NCBI RefSeq assembly: GCF_003721435.2
Contig: NZ_CP054585.1
Span: 868,001-932,000 of the forward strand
DNA from: Halorubrum sp. CBA1229
GTDB taxonomy: Archaea; Halobacteriota; Halobacteria; Halobacteriales; Haloferacaceae
Direction: 5' to 3'
DNA: 64,000 nucleotides
In this document: one piece after another, positions 33,021-41,004 of the stretch
Position numbering within the stretch: position 1 is the stretch's first letter
Layout of the letters: every line of letters begins with the position of its first letter
Made by a program: the position numbers and the translations under genes
Notes under the pieces: generated by a model
The model's input: the letters and a program-made list of their open reading frames with translations, nothing else
Databases searched by the model: none
What the model was told of the DNA's origin: nothing

Positions 33021-34403
33021 TTATACCGCGTCGTCGGCCGCCGTCTCGGCCTCCCCGGCCCCGCCGTCCTCGCTCCCCTCGCCGTCGACGTCGAGCACCG
33101 TCACGCGCGCCGACATGATCCGCGTGTTATCGACGCGCTCGATGCGGATCCGGACCCCGTCGAACTCGATCTCCTCACCCTCCTCGACGAGCCGGCCGGC
33201 GCGGTTGAAGACGAAGCCGGCGAGCGTCTCGAACTCCTCGCCCTCGGGGAGGTCGATGCCGAGGATCTCGTTGACCTCGTCGATGTTCACCTCGCCCTGG
33301 ACGACGGCGACGTTCTCCTCCAAGAACTCGACGGGCGCCTCCTCGTCGCCCTCCAAGATCTCGCCGACGATCTCCTCGACCATGTCCTCCAAGGTGATGA
33401 TCCCCTCGGTGGTCCCGAACTCGTCGATGACGGTGACCATCTGGAGGCGGTTCTCCTGCATCTCCGCGAGCAGCTCGTCGGCGTTCTTCGACTCGGGGAC
33501 GTGCAGCGTCGGCTTGACGACCCGCGCCAGCGAGGGCTCGCCCTCGGAGTAGCGCAGCTCGCGGACCAGGTCCCGCACGGTCACCACGCCGATGATGTTG
33601 TCGAGGTTCCCCTCGTAGACGGGGACGCGCTCGTGGTCGGCCTGGATGCACGTCTCGATCGCCTCCTCGACCGACGACTCCTTCGCGACCGCGGTGACGT
33701 CGAGACGGGGCGTCATCACCTCCTTGGCGATGGTGTTGTTGAACCGGAAGATGCGGTCGAGCATCTCGCGCTCCTCCTCCTCGATGACGCCCTCGCGCTC
33801 GCCCGTCTCGATGATGTCCTGGATCTCGTCGCGGGTGACGTACGTCGACTCGATCGCCGCCGACCCGCCGATGATGCTGTTGACGCCCTTCACGATGTAG
33901 TCGAACAGCACCACGAGGGGGTACAGCGCGTACTCCGACGCCTTCAGCGGGCGGGCGATCCGGAGCGCCCACGACTCGGTGTTCTCGACGGCGTAGGACT
34001 TGGGCGCGCTCTCGCCGAAGATCAGCACCAGCGTCGTGATCCCGAACGTCGTCGCCAGGACCGACTCGCCCCGCGAGAGGAAGAAGCCGAACAGCGCGGT
34101 CGCGATGGAGGTCATCGCGACGTTGACGATGTTGTTGCCGACGAGGATCGTCACCAGCAGCCGGTGCGGGTTCTCCTTCATGTCCTGGATCGTCTTCGCG
34201 CCCGTGACGCCCTCGTCGACGAGGCTGTCGACGCGGTGCTGCGGGAGCGAGAACATCGCGATCTCAGAGGAGGAGAAGAACGCGGACAGACCGACCAGCA
34301 CCACGATCGCGAGGATGCCGAGGACGATCACCGTGTTGTCCCCCGGCGTCGGCAGTTGTAGCAGATCGGCCGTCAGCGTGCTCGACGACAAGCCCATGTT
34401 CAT
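33021..34403 (-). CDS. CNNM/CorC-type membrane protein (DUF21, CBS pair, CorC_HlyC)
   Basis: 460 residues. Three to four N-terminal helices form a DUF21 domain (VLVGLSAFFSSSEIAMFSLP, LLVTILVGNNIVNVAMTSIA, LIFGESAPKSYAVENTE). A CBS pair follows (VMTPRLDVTAVAKESSVEEA, VPVYEGNLDNIIGVVTVRDL, VIDEFGTTEGIITLEDMVEE), then a C-terminal CorC_HlyC domain ending ARVTVLDVDG. The family handles Mg2+/Co2+ or acts as a Na+/Mg2+ exchanger; CBS domains sense nucleotides. M3 is an alternative start. An acidic tail closes the protein. Confidence 0.92.
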   Translation of the reverse strand: MNMGLSSSTLTADLLQLPTPGDNTVIVLGILAIVVLVGLSAFFSSSEIAMFSLPQHRVDSLVDEGVTGAKTIQDMKENPHRLLVTILVGNNIVNVAMTSIATALFGFFLSRGESVLATTFGITTLVLIFGESAPKSYAVENTESWALRIARPLKASEYALYPLVVLFDYIVKGVNSIIGGSAAIESTYVTRDEIQDIIETGEREGVIEEEEREMLDRIFRFNNTIAKEVMTPRLDVTAVAKESSVEEAIETCIQADHERVPVYEGNLDNIIGVVTVRDLVRELRYSEGEPSLARVVKPTLHVPESKNADELLAEMQENRLQMVTVIDEFGTTEGIITLEDMVEEIVGEILEGDEEAPVEFLEENVAVVQGEVNIDEVNEILGIDLPEGEEFETLAGFVFNRAGRLVEEGEEIEFDGVRIRIERVDNTRIMSARVTVLDVDGEGSEDGGAGEAETAADDAV

Positions 34404-34548
34404 TCGTCTTCCGTCGGCGGATGGTTAAAGGATTACCTTCGGCGGCCCGTGTCAGCCGCCGATCGTCGGGCCGACGGCGGGATCGGGGGAATGCACGGAG
34501 CGTGCCGGGGCCGACACGATTACACGTCCCGCGGCCGAATCGACGCCC

Positions 34549-34842
34549 ATGACGGATCCACAGATCACCCTGTACAGACTGCAGGCGTGCCCGTTCTGCG
34601 AGCGCGTCGTCCGGACCCTGAACCGGTTCGGGCTGGAGTACGAGTCCCGGTACGTCGAGCCGATGCACTCGGAGCGGAACGTCGTGAAACGCGTCTCCGG
34701 CGCCCGGAGCGTCCCGGCGATCGTCGACCGCGAGACCGGCGTGACGATGTCCGAAAGCGCGAACATCGTGGAGTACCTCGAAGGGACGTACGGGGACGCG
34801 GCGACCGACGGGGGCCGCGCGGCCGACGAGGGAGGTGCCTAA
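34549..34842 (+). CDS. Glutaredoxin-like / GST N-terminal domain protein
   Basis: 97 residues. Thioredoxin-fold half with CPFC active site in ITLYRLQACPFCERVVRTLN, cis-proline region GARSVPAIVD, and ESANIVEYLEGTYG as in GST N-terminal domains. The acidic tail is DGGRAADEGGA. It probably reduces disulfides with a haloarchaeal thiol such as gamma-glutamylcysteine (inference). The stop is one base before the ATG of the redoxin gene, whose Shine-Dalgarno sequence lies within this gene's end. Confidence 0.88.
   Translation: MTDPQITLYRLQACPFCERVVRTLNRFGLEYESRYVEPMHSERNVVKRVSGARSVPAIVDRETGVTMSESANIVEYLEGTYGDAATDGGRAADEGGA
34831..34837 (+). promoter_or_regulatory. Strong Shine-Dalgarno site for the redoxin gene
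   Basis: GGAGGTG, ending 6 bases before the ATG at 34844. This favours 34844 over the GTG at 34835 and shows internal initiation in this two-gene operon, which is uncommon among the mostly leaderless genes here. Confidence 0.7.
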
Positions 34843-34843
34843 G

Positions 34844-35353
34844 ATGCCGGACTTCGACGTCGTCTCCCTGCCCGAGACGGACCACGTCGCCGAGGGCGAC
34901 ATCGCACCCGACTTCACCCGCCCCCTCGTGAACGAGGAGTACTGGGAGGACACCGCGCTCGACGACGCCGTCGACGGGCCGACGCTCCTCCTCTTCCACC
35001 CGATGGACGGCGCCTTCCAGGCGACCTACCTCTACAACACGATCGACGACCACGGCTGGGCCGACGACCTCGACGTCCTCGGCCTCTCCATCTCGTCGCC
35101 GTACGCCCACAAGCGCCTGCTGGCCGAGCGCGGCGAGGGCGTTCGCATCTTCTCGGACCCCGGCGCGGGCGTGATCGAGGAGTACGGCGTCGCTCACGAC
35201 ATCGACGGCATGACCGGGATCACGGAGTCGCGCCCGGCCGTGTTCCTCCTCGACGGCGACCGCACCGTCGAGTACGCGTGGGTCGCGAGCGAGCACCCCG
35301 AGTTCCCCGACGCCGAAGAGATCGGCGACGCGATCGGCCGGCTCGTCGACTGA
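34844..35353 (+). CDS. Redoxin (AhpC/TSA fold) lacking the peroxidatic cysteine
   Basis: 169 residues of peroxiredoxin fold: GDIAPDFTRPLVNEEYWEDT, LLLFHPMDGAFQATYLYNTI, VLGLSISSPYAHKRLLAERG, and RPAVFLLDGDRTVEYAWVAS. Where peroxiredoxins have PxxxTxxC after the FxP strand, this protein reads PMDGAFQATYLYN, with no cysteine. I see no cysteine anywhere in the protein, so peroxidase activity is unlikely. It may be a partner or regulator for the CPFC protein encoded just upstream. Confidence 0.85.
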   Translation: MPDFDVVSLPETDHVAEGDIAPDFTRPLVNEEYWEDTALDDAVDGPTLLLFHPMDGAFQATYLYNTIDDHGWADDLDVLGLSISSPYAHKRLLAERGEGVRIFSDPGAGVIEEYGVAHDIDGMTGITESRPAVFLLDGDRTVEYAWVASEHPEFPDAEEIGDAIGRLVD

Positions 35354-35452
35354 GACCGCCGTCCGCGGGAACCGCCGATCCCGCCTCGCTCGCGTGCGAC
35401 GGCGGCGTCCACACACGTCATGCTTTTTTAAACCGGGGCCGAACGAACGCCC

Positions 35453-36115
35453 GTGACGGACGACACCGACGATCGGGAGCCTCGCCCCGGATCCGAGCCG
35501 GAGCCCAGCCGCGACGCCGCGAGCCGCCGAGACGACGTCCGGCGCGCGGCCGCGGCGGTCGCCGACGGCGAGCTCGTCGTCTACCCGACGGAGACGGTGT
35601 ACGGGCTCGGCGGGGACGCGCTCGATCCCGACGCCGTCGAGCGCGTGTTCGACCTGAAGGGCCGCGACCGGTCGAACCCGCTCTCGCTGGGCGTCGCGAG
35701 CGCCGACGACGCGCTCCGCTACGCGCGCCCCACGGAGTTCGCGGTCGCGTTCGCCCGCGCGTTCCTCCCCGGCCCCGTGACCGTCGTCGTCGAGCGCGGC
35801 GACGCGGTCCCGGACGCGCTCACCGCCGGCAGCGACCGCGTCGGGCTCCGCGTCCCCGACCAACCGGTCGCCAGGGCGCTCCTCCGCGAGACCGGTCCCC
35901 TCACCGCGACGAGCGCGAACGTCTCCGGGACCGGCAGCGTCACCGACCTCGACGACCTCGACGACCGGATCCGCGAGGGCGTCGGCGCGGTGATCGACGA
36001 CGGGGAGGCGCCCGGCACGGAGAGCACCGTCGTCGACCCGGAAGCGGGGACGATCCACCGCCGCGGCGCGATGGCCGGCGCTATCGAGGCGTGGCTGGCG
36101 GACCCGCCGGTGTAG
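35453..36115 (+). CDS. tsaC: Threonylcarbamoyl-AMP synthase (Sua5/YciO/YrdC)
   Basis: 220 residues from a GTG start, about 27 bases after ctttttaaacc (TATA-like). It makes threonylcarbamoyl-AMP for the t6A modification of ANN-decoding tRNAs. Motifs: DGELVVYPTETVYGLGGDAL, VFDLKGRDRSNPLSLGVAS, RAFLPGPVTVVVERGD, DRVGLRVPDQPVA and LTATSANVSGTGSVTDLDD. The last ten codons plus stop lie in a 33-bp unit that is tandemly repeated downstream. Confidence 0.93.
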   Translation: MTDDTDDREPRPGSEPEPSRDAASRRDDVRRAAAAVADGELVVYPTETVYGLGGDALDPDAVERVFDLKGRDRSNPLSLGVASADDALRYARPTEFAVAFARAFLPGPVTVVVERGDAVPDALTAGSDRVGLRVPDQPVARALLRETGPLTATSANVSGTGSVTDLDDLDDRIREGVGAVIDDGEAPGTESTVVDPEAGTIHRRGAMAGAIEAWLADPPV

Positions 36116-36194
36116 GGCGAGGCGTGGCTGGCGGACCCGCCGGTGTAGGGCGAGGCGTGGCTGGCGGACCCGCCGGTGTAGGGCGAGGCGTGGC
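36086..36194. repeat. 33-bp tandem repeat spanning the tsaC stop codon
   Basis: Three exact 33-bp units (36086-36118, 36119-36151, 36152-36184) plus 10 bases. The first unit contains the last tsaC codons (EAWLADPPV) and its TAG. The unit is 11 codons long, so the frame is kept but each copy re-creates the stop. A recent slippage or duplication event. Confidence 0.95.
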
Positions 36195-36212
36195 GTAGAA
36201 CAGCGGGCGGCC

Positions 36213-36479
36213 TCAGACCGACAGCGGACCCTTCTCGCTCAGCACCTCGATCTCCTCGGCGTCGACCGCGTCCACGTCGAGCCAGTGGGGGACGTACTCG
36301 CGTTTGTCGTACGCCTCGCGCTCGTCCTCGCTACCGACGGTACACCAGAGCTGGGGCTCGTCCGGGCCGTGCCAGCCGCCCTGCACGTTGATGCCGAAAC
36401 AGACCAGCTCCTCGCCGTCGTACTCGATCACCGCGTCCCGCCGGATGTCGGGGTCGCCGCGAATGATGAGGTGTTGCAT
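36213..36479 (-). CDS. Small conserved haloarchaeal protein (HAH_0734 family)
   Basis: 88 residues. It begins MQHLIIRGDPDIRRDAVIEY and contains QGGWHGPDEPQLWCTVGSED, then REAYDKREYVPHWLDVDAVD. From memory this resembles the uncharacterised HAH_0734 family. Compact, acidic, with no membrane helix. Its 3' end faces the tsaC repeat array. Confidence 0.75.
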   Translation of the reverse strand: MQHLIIRGDPDIRRDAVIEYDGEELVCFGINVQGGWHGPDEPQLWCTVGSEDEREAYDKREYVPHWLDVDAVDAEEIEVLSEKGPLSV

Positions 36480-36572
36480 ACCCCGTCGTTCGGGGGTTCC
36501 GTGCTTAATCGCTTCGATACGGCGGATCGACCGACGGGGACGCTGGGGCGGCGGGCGCGGCGGCGCGTCGCC

Positions 36573-38393
36573 TCAGGCTGAGTAGTAGTACTCGCCCTCG
36601 CGCTTCTGCTTGCTGTCGAGCTGCGAGTCCGGCTTGTTGATCCGGGGGCGCCCCGTGCGCTCGTCGCGGCGGAAGGTGATGTCGAGGTCGGAGAGGAACT
36701 CGTTCATCCCGTCGCGCATGTCCTGCGGCGGCGCGGCGTGCCCGCGCTCGGCCGGCTCGCCGTCGAACACCATCAGGCGGTCGGCCAGCAGGTCGATCAT
36801 GTAGATGTCGTGGTCGATCACCATGACGGTCGCGTCGTGGTTCTCGGCGTACCGGCGGATCGCCGTCGTCGCCCGGACCCGCTGCTCGACGTCGAGGTGC
36901 GCGGAGGGCTCGTCGAGCAGGAACAGGTCGGCGTCCTCGGAGAGGCACGCCGCGATCGCGACGCGCTGGCGCTCTCCGCCGGAGAGGTCCGTGAGGTTCT
37001 GCTCCATGATCCGGTCGAGCTGGAGCGGCTGGGCGATCTCCGTGTTCCAGTAGGAGCTGCCGAACTCGTCGGTGATAGAGGAGAGGAACGCGTCGACGCG
37101 CATCGGCTGGTCGATCTCGACGTACTGCGGCTTGTACGCGATGTCGAGCGCGAAGTCGAGCGACCCCTTGTCGGGCTCCAGCGAGCCCGCGAACAGCTTC
37201 GCGAGCGTCGACTTCCCGATCCCGTTCGGGCCGACGACGCCGAGCACCTCGGAGTGGTTGATCTCGCCGCCCTCGACGTGGAGCTCGAACTCGCCATCGC
37301 CGTACGACTTCGAGAGGTCGGGGTACTCGACCAGCGTCTCACTGCGCGAGGCGACGCGGGGGGCGTGCTCCTCGAAGGTAATCGCGGAGGGCCGGATCCG
37401 CATGTTCTCGTTGTCGAGGTACCCCTTCAGGTACTCGTTGATCCCGTTGCGAACCGACTTGGGGTCGGTGATGACCCCGTACGCGCCCGGCTCCCCGTAC
37501 GCGACGTGGAGGGTGTCGGCGAGGAGGTCAAGGATGGCGAGGTCGTGCTCGACGACGAGCATCGAGCGCTCGGTGTCGTCGTCGTCGGCCAGCTCGCGGA
37601 TGAGCCGGGCGACGATCATCCGCTGGCCGATATCGAGGTACGGCGTGATCTCGTCGAGGAAGTAGAAGTCGGCGTCGCGGGCCAGACACGCCGCGATGGC
37701 GACGCGCTGGAGCTCGCCGCCGGAGATGGAGTCGATGTCTTGGTCCATCACCGGGGCGATGTTGAGCCGCTCGATCAGCTCGTCGAGCGCGCCGCGCTCG
37801 TCGGTGCGCTCCAACAGCTCGCGGGTGTTGCCGTCGAACTGCTTGGGGATCTGGTCGACGTACTGCGGCTTGCGCGCCACGCTCACGTCGCCCTCTTTCA
37901 GCGACTTCAGGTAGTTCTGGAGCCCCGTGCCGCGGAAGCGGTCGAGCACCCGGTCCCAGTCGGCCTCGCCCTCGTGGTCGCCGAGGTTCGGGACCATCTC
38001 GCCGGCGAGGCCGTGGACCGCCGTCGACTTCCCGATCCCGTTGGGACCGAGGATGCCGGTGACGTTGCCCGGCTCCGGGGTCGGGAGCCCGTACAGCGAG
38101 AAGGCGTTCTCGCCGTAGCGGTGGACCGGCTCCTCCTCGAGCTCCGAGGGGAGATTGATGATCTCGATCGCGTCGAACGGGCACTTCTCGACGCAGATAC
38201 CGCAGGTCTCGCCCAGACAGATCTCCTCGGAGATGTGGATCTGGTCCGGGTCGCCCTCGACCGCGTCCTCGCCGCGCTCGGTGATGCACTCCTTGCCCGT
38301 CCGGTTCGGCGGGCAGTAGTTCGCGCACTCGTAGTTACACCGGTCGGGCTGGCACCGATCGAGGTCGACCACGGCGATGCTGTCGTCCGCCAT
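36573..38393 (-). CDS. ABCE1/Rli1 ribosome-recycling ATPase
   Basis: 606 residues. The N-terminal iron-sulfur domain has two cysteine sets (DRCQPDRCNYECANYCPPNR and CLGETCGICVEKCPFDAIEI). Twin ABC domains each have a P-loop (GPNGIGKST), and signatures SGGELQRVAIAACLARDADF and LSGGERQRVAIAACLSEDAD. Walker B segments are FLDEITPYLD and LLDEPSAHLD. It splits ribosomes after termination. The ATG is 2 bases after the stop of the EMC6-like gene, so both share a transcript. Confidence 0.97.
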   Translation of the reverse strand: MADDSIAVVDLDRCQPDRCNYECANYCPPNRTGKECITERGEDAVEGDPDQIHISEEICLGETCGICVEKCPFDAIEIINLPSELEEEPVHRYGENAFSLYGLPTPEPGNVTGILGPNGIGKSTAVHGLAGEMVPNLGDHEGEADWDRVLDRFRGTGLQNYLKSLKEGDVSVARKPQYVDQIPKQFDGNTRELLERTDERGALDELIERLNIAPVMDQDIDSISGGELQRVAIAACLARDADFYFLDEITPYLDIGQRMIVARLIRELADDDDTERSMLVVEHDLAILDLLADTLHVAYGEPGAYGVITDPKSVRNGINEYLKGYLDNENMRIRPSAITFEEHAPRVASRSETLVEYPDLSKSYGDGEFELHVEGGEINHSEVLGVVGPNGIGKSTLAKLFAGSLEPDKGSLDFALDIAYKPQYVEIDQPMRVDAFLSSITDEFGSSYWNTEIAQPLQLDRIMEQNLTDLSGGERQRVAIAACLSEDADLFLLDEPSAHLDVEQRVRATTAIRRYAENHDATVMVIDHDIYMIDLLADRLMVFDGEPAERGHAAPPQDMRDGMNEFLSDLDITFRRDERTGRPRINKPDSQLDSKQKREGEYYYSA

Positions 38394-38394
38394 C

Positions 38395-38703
38395 TTACGC
38401 CACCAGCTGCACGCCGGACGTGGCCAGCACGGTGTAGCTGATGAACCACAGCGTGAACGTCAGGAACGCCACGTAGAGGTTGTCTTTGACGCCGAAGTCG
38501 CCGATTCCGATGACCTTGTACAGCGGGTACTGGGCGAGCACGAACGCGCCGAGGACCAGCACGACCGTGGTGCTCTGGGCGGCAGCCACGGTCGTCCCCA
38601 CGTACGCGGCCGAGACGACGCCGGCGGCGATCCCCGCCAGACAGCAGATCGTCGTGACGACCACGCCGCGCGCGTGGCCGGATATGCCCGAGTCGTCGCT
38701 CAT
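38395..38703 (-). CDS. EMC6-like (Rab5-interacting family) membrane protein
   Basis: 102 residues with three helices: GVVVTTICCLAGIAAGVVSA, VLVLGAFVLAQYPLYKVIGI and NLYVAFLTFTLWFISYTVLA. The last is preceded by GDFGVKDN. This is the pattern of archaeal EMC6 homologues, relatives of the eukaryotic membrane-protein insertase subunit. It is the first gene of a two-gene unit with ABCE1, which physically ties membrane insertion to ribosome recycling (the functional link is inference). Confidence 0.82.
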   Translation of the reverse strand: MSDDSGISGHARGVVVTTICCLAGIAAGVVSAAYVGTTVAAAQSTTVVLVLGAFVLAQYPLYKVIGIGDFGVKDNLYVAFLTFTLWFISYTVLATSGVQLVA

Positions 38704-38961
38704 ACCAACGGATCCGCGAGCGCCCGTGAAAAGCCGTTCGTTCCGCCCGCCGAGCGCGATCGAGTCGAGGGGTCGGCTCGAACCGAGACGGAAGCCGACT
38801 GGACGGGCGCCGACGGAGAGCGCGCGCGAGCCACATCGCTGACTGACTGGTCAGTCGATCCGGGGTATTCCGGATTATGTTGCTGGTTGTCAACGAATTA
38901 ACCGGCAATATAAGCCGTCTTTTGCGACAAAATCGCCGAATCGGGGGCGTGGGCCATCAAC

Positions 38962-38969
38962 ATTTATGA
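38962..38969 (+). promoter_or_regulatory. TATA box of the small winged-helix gene
   Basis: ATTTATGA, about 29 bases before the ATG at 38995. Confidence 0.55.
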
Positions 38970-38994
38970 CGATGTGCGGTTTCGAATCGTAACG

Positions 38995-39276
38995 ATGGAA
39001 GGAACCCAAACGGAGGGGCTCGACGACCTCCCACCGAGCGCCAAACTCGTCTTCAAGGTGCTCGAGTACAACGGCCCGCTGACACAGAAAGGCATCGTCG
39101 AGGAGTCGATGCTGTCTGCACGGACCGTTCGGTACGCCCTCGAGCGACTCGAGGGGATCGGGGTCGTCGACGAGGACGTCTACTTCGCGGACGCGAGACA
39201 GAACCTCTACAAGCTCACCGAGCCCGCACAGGAGTTCACCGGCGAGGAGAGCGACGCCTCCTGTACCGCCGACTGA
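38995..39276 (+). CDS. Small winged-helix (MarR-like) regulator
   Basis: 93 residues, essentially one wHTH domain: LPPSAKLVFKVLEYNGPLTQ, KGIVEESMLSARTVRYALER (recognition helix), then LEGIGVVDEDVYFADARQNL (wing). A cysteine sits near the C-terminus (SDASCTAD). The family is common in haloarchaea, often as several paralogues. The target is unknown. An AT-rich region precedes it (gaattaaccggcaatataag), different from the GC-rich surroundings. Confidence 0.85.
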   Translation: MEGTQTEGLDDLPPSAKLVFKVLEYNGPLTQKGIVEESMLSARTVRYALERLEGIGVVDEDVYFADARQNLYKLTEPAQEFTGEESDASCTAD

Positions 39277-39370
39277 GCCCGCACCCACCGGTCCGCACTC
39301 GACCGACTCGCCGATATCCCGGTCGTTCGCGCCGCCGAGCGATGCGTCGGTCTCCGGGTCATTCTGACCG

Positions 39371-39510
39371 CTCTATCCTCGCTCGACCCGCTCTATCCTC
39401 GCTCGACCCGCTCTATCCTCGCTCGACCCGCTCTATCCTCGCTCGACCCGCTCTATCCTCGCTCGACCCGCTCTATCCTCGCTCGACCCGCTCTATCCTC
39501 GCTCGACCCG
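39371..39510. repeat. 20-bp minisatellite, seven perfect units
   Basis: Seven identical head-to-tail copies of ctctatcctcgctcgacccg start at 39371, 39391 and so on to 39491, with degenerate flanks (39361-39370 and 39511-39530). The unit is not a multiple of three and crosses no supported gene. There are no spacers, so it is not a CRISPR. It lies between the winged-helix gene and a membrane-protein gene. Confidence 0.97.
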
Positions 39511-39544
39511 CTCCGTCCTTATCCGAGCCACGCCGCTCTGTTCC

Positions 39545-39853
39545 TCACTCCGGCCGATCCGTCGACGCCTCGCCGGCTCCCCGCACCGCCTCGGCGATCG
39601 TGAGCGCGACGGCGACCAACAGCGCGAACGTCGCGGCCAAGACGAACGCCAGGAACAGGTACCAGACGTCCGGGCCGAACAGCGGGTACTCCCGGGTGTC
39701 GATCACGGGACCGAGCAGTTCCAGCATCCGGACGAGGTACAACAGGAGCGCGAGACCCGCGCCCGCGACGAGACCGATCCGGACGTTCCGGTAGAACGCC
39801 AGCGACTCGAGGAGGACGAGCATCGGGGGCTTGGTCGAACTGTCGTCGGTCAC
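39545..39853 (-). CDS. Small two-helix membrane protein
   Basis: 102 residues from a GTG at 39853 (VTDDSSTKPPMLVLLESLAF). Helices: VRIGLVAGAGLALLLYLVRM and FLAFVLAATFALLVAVALTI, joined by a loop with REYPLFGPDVWY. The C-terminus is acidic. A conserved haloarchaeal type, function unknown. An upstream ATG at 39880 is possible. Confidence 0.75.
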   Translation of the reverse strand: MTDDSSTKPPMLVLLESLAFYRNVRIGLVAGAGLALLLYLVRMLELLGPVIDTREYPLFGPDVWYLFLAFVLAATFALLVAVALTIAEAVRGAGEASTDRPE

Positions 39854-40004
39854 GGGGGCACGTAGCCGCCCGGCGCGCAAAGAGCCTCCGGAACGGCGCG
39901 GCGCCCGATCGCCGCCGCCGGAACATCACGATCGAAAATAGACGTTTCAGGGGCCTAACTACGTCAATAACAGAGATAAAGTGAGAGGGGAGAAAAGCGG
40001 GGGC

Positions 40005-40979
40005 ATGGCGAAAGTCGTCCTGTCGTCGTTCGCGATGATCGACCCGGAGACGTACCGCGAGGTCCTCGACGAGCGCGTCGACGAGCCCGTCGAGATCGAG
40101 GTCGCCGACCTGGGGTCGGCCGAGCGGGTGACCGAGGCGGCCGCAGGCGCCGACGCGGTCGTCACAGACATCAACACGCCCGTCACCGCCGAGGCGCTCG
40201 CGGCGCTCGATCTGCGGGTGGTCGTCAGGTCGGCGGTCGGCGTCGACAACATCGACGTCGGCGCCGCGGCCGACGAGGGCGTCACCGTCACTCGCGTCCC
40301 CGACTACTGCACCGACGAGGTGGCGACCCACTCCGTCTCGCTGCTGTTCGCCTGCCTGCGGTCGCTGAAGGCGTACGACGACGACGTCGCCGCCGGCAGC
40401 TGGAACTGGGAGGCCGGGCGGCCGATCCGCCGCGTGAGCGCGTCGACGATCGGGCTGCTCTCGTTCGGCCCGATCGCGCAGCGCGCCGCCGAGCAGCTCT
40501 CCGGCTTCGACGCGGAGCTGATCGCCCACGACCCGTTCGTCGACGCCGAGGAGATGGGGGAGTACGGCGTCGAGAAGGTCGATTTCGAGGGGCTGTTCGA
40601 CCGCGCCGACCACGTCGGCGTCTACGCGCCCCTGACCGACGCGACGCGCGAGATGGTCGACGCCGACGCGCTCGCGCGGCTCAGCGAGAACTCGGTCCTC
40701 GTCAACGTGAGTCGGGGGCCCGTCGTCGACGGCGACGCCCTGCTCGACGCGCTGGAATCCGGGGCGATCAAGGGCGCGGGCCTCGACGTGCTCGCCGCGG
40801 AGCCGCCGCAGGACGACCCGCTCGTCGGCCGCGACGACACGGTCGTCACGCCCCACGCGGCGTGGTACAGCGAGGAGGCCAGAGACGACCTGAACCGGAG
40901 CGGCGCGGCCGACGTCGCCGCCGTCCTCAACGGCGAGACCCCGGACGGGCGGGTCGACCCGGACGCCGACTGGTTGTAA
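40005..40979 (+). CDS. D-isomer-specific 2-hydroxyacid dehydrogenase (SerA/CtBP-like)
   Basis: 324 residues. Rossmann loop STIGLLSFGPIAQRAAEQLS; here GLLSFGPIA replaces the canonical GxGxxG, as in CtBP-type members with altered loops. Catalytic arginine in LVNVSRGPVVDGDALLDALE, glutamate in AEPPQDDPLVGRDD, histidine in VVTPHAAWYSEEARDDLNRS. The N-terminal part has DLRVVVRSAVGVDNIDVGAA. It reduces a 2-keto acid or oxidises a 2-hydroxy acid with NAD(P); the ACT domain of true SerA is absent. Confidence 0.88.
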   Translation: MAKVVLSSFAMIDPETYREVLDERVDEPVEIEVADLGSAERVTEAAAGADAVVTDINTPVTAEALAALDLRVVVRSAVGVDNIDVGAAADEGVTVTRVPDYCTDEVATHSVSLLFACLRSLKAYDDDVAAGSWNWEAGRPIRRVSASTIGLLSFGPIAQRAAEQLSGFDAELIAHDPFVDAEEMGEYGVEKVDFEGLFDRADHVGVYAPLTDATREMVDADALARLSENSVLVNVSRGPVVDGDALLDALESGAIKGAGLDVLAAEPPQDDPLVGRDDTVVTPHAAWYSEEARDDLNRSGAADVAAVLNGETPDGRVDPDADWL

Positions 40980-41004
40980 CGGCCGAGGAAAGCGACGAGA
41001 CGGT

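Noticed and set aside
39371-39510. 20-bp repeats as a CRISPR array
   Set aside because: Units are directly adjacent with no spacers and no cas genes are present.
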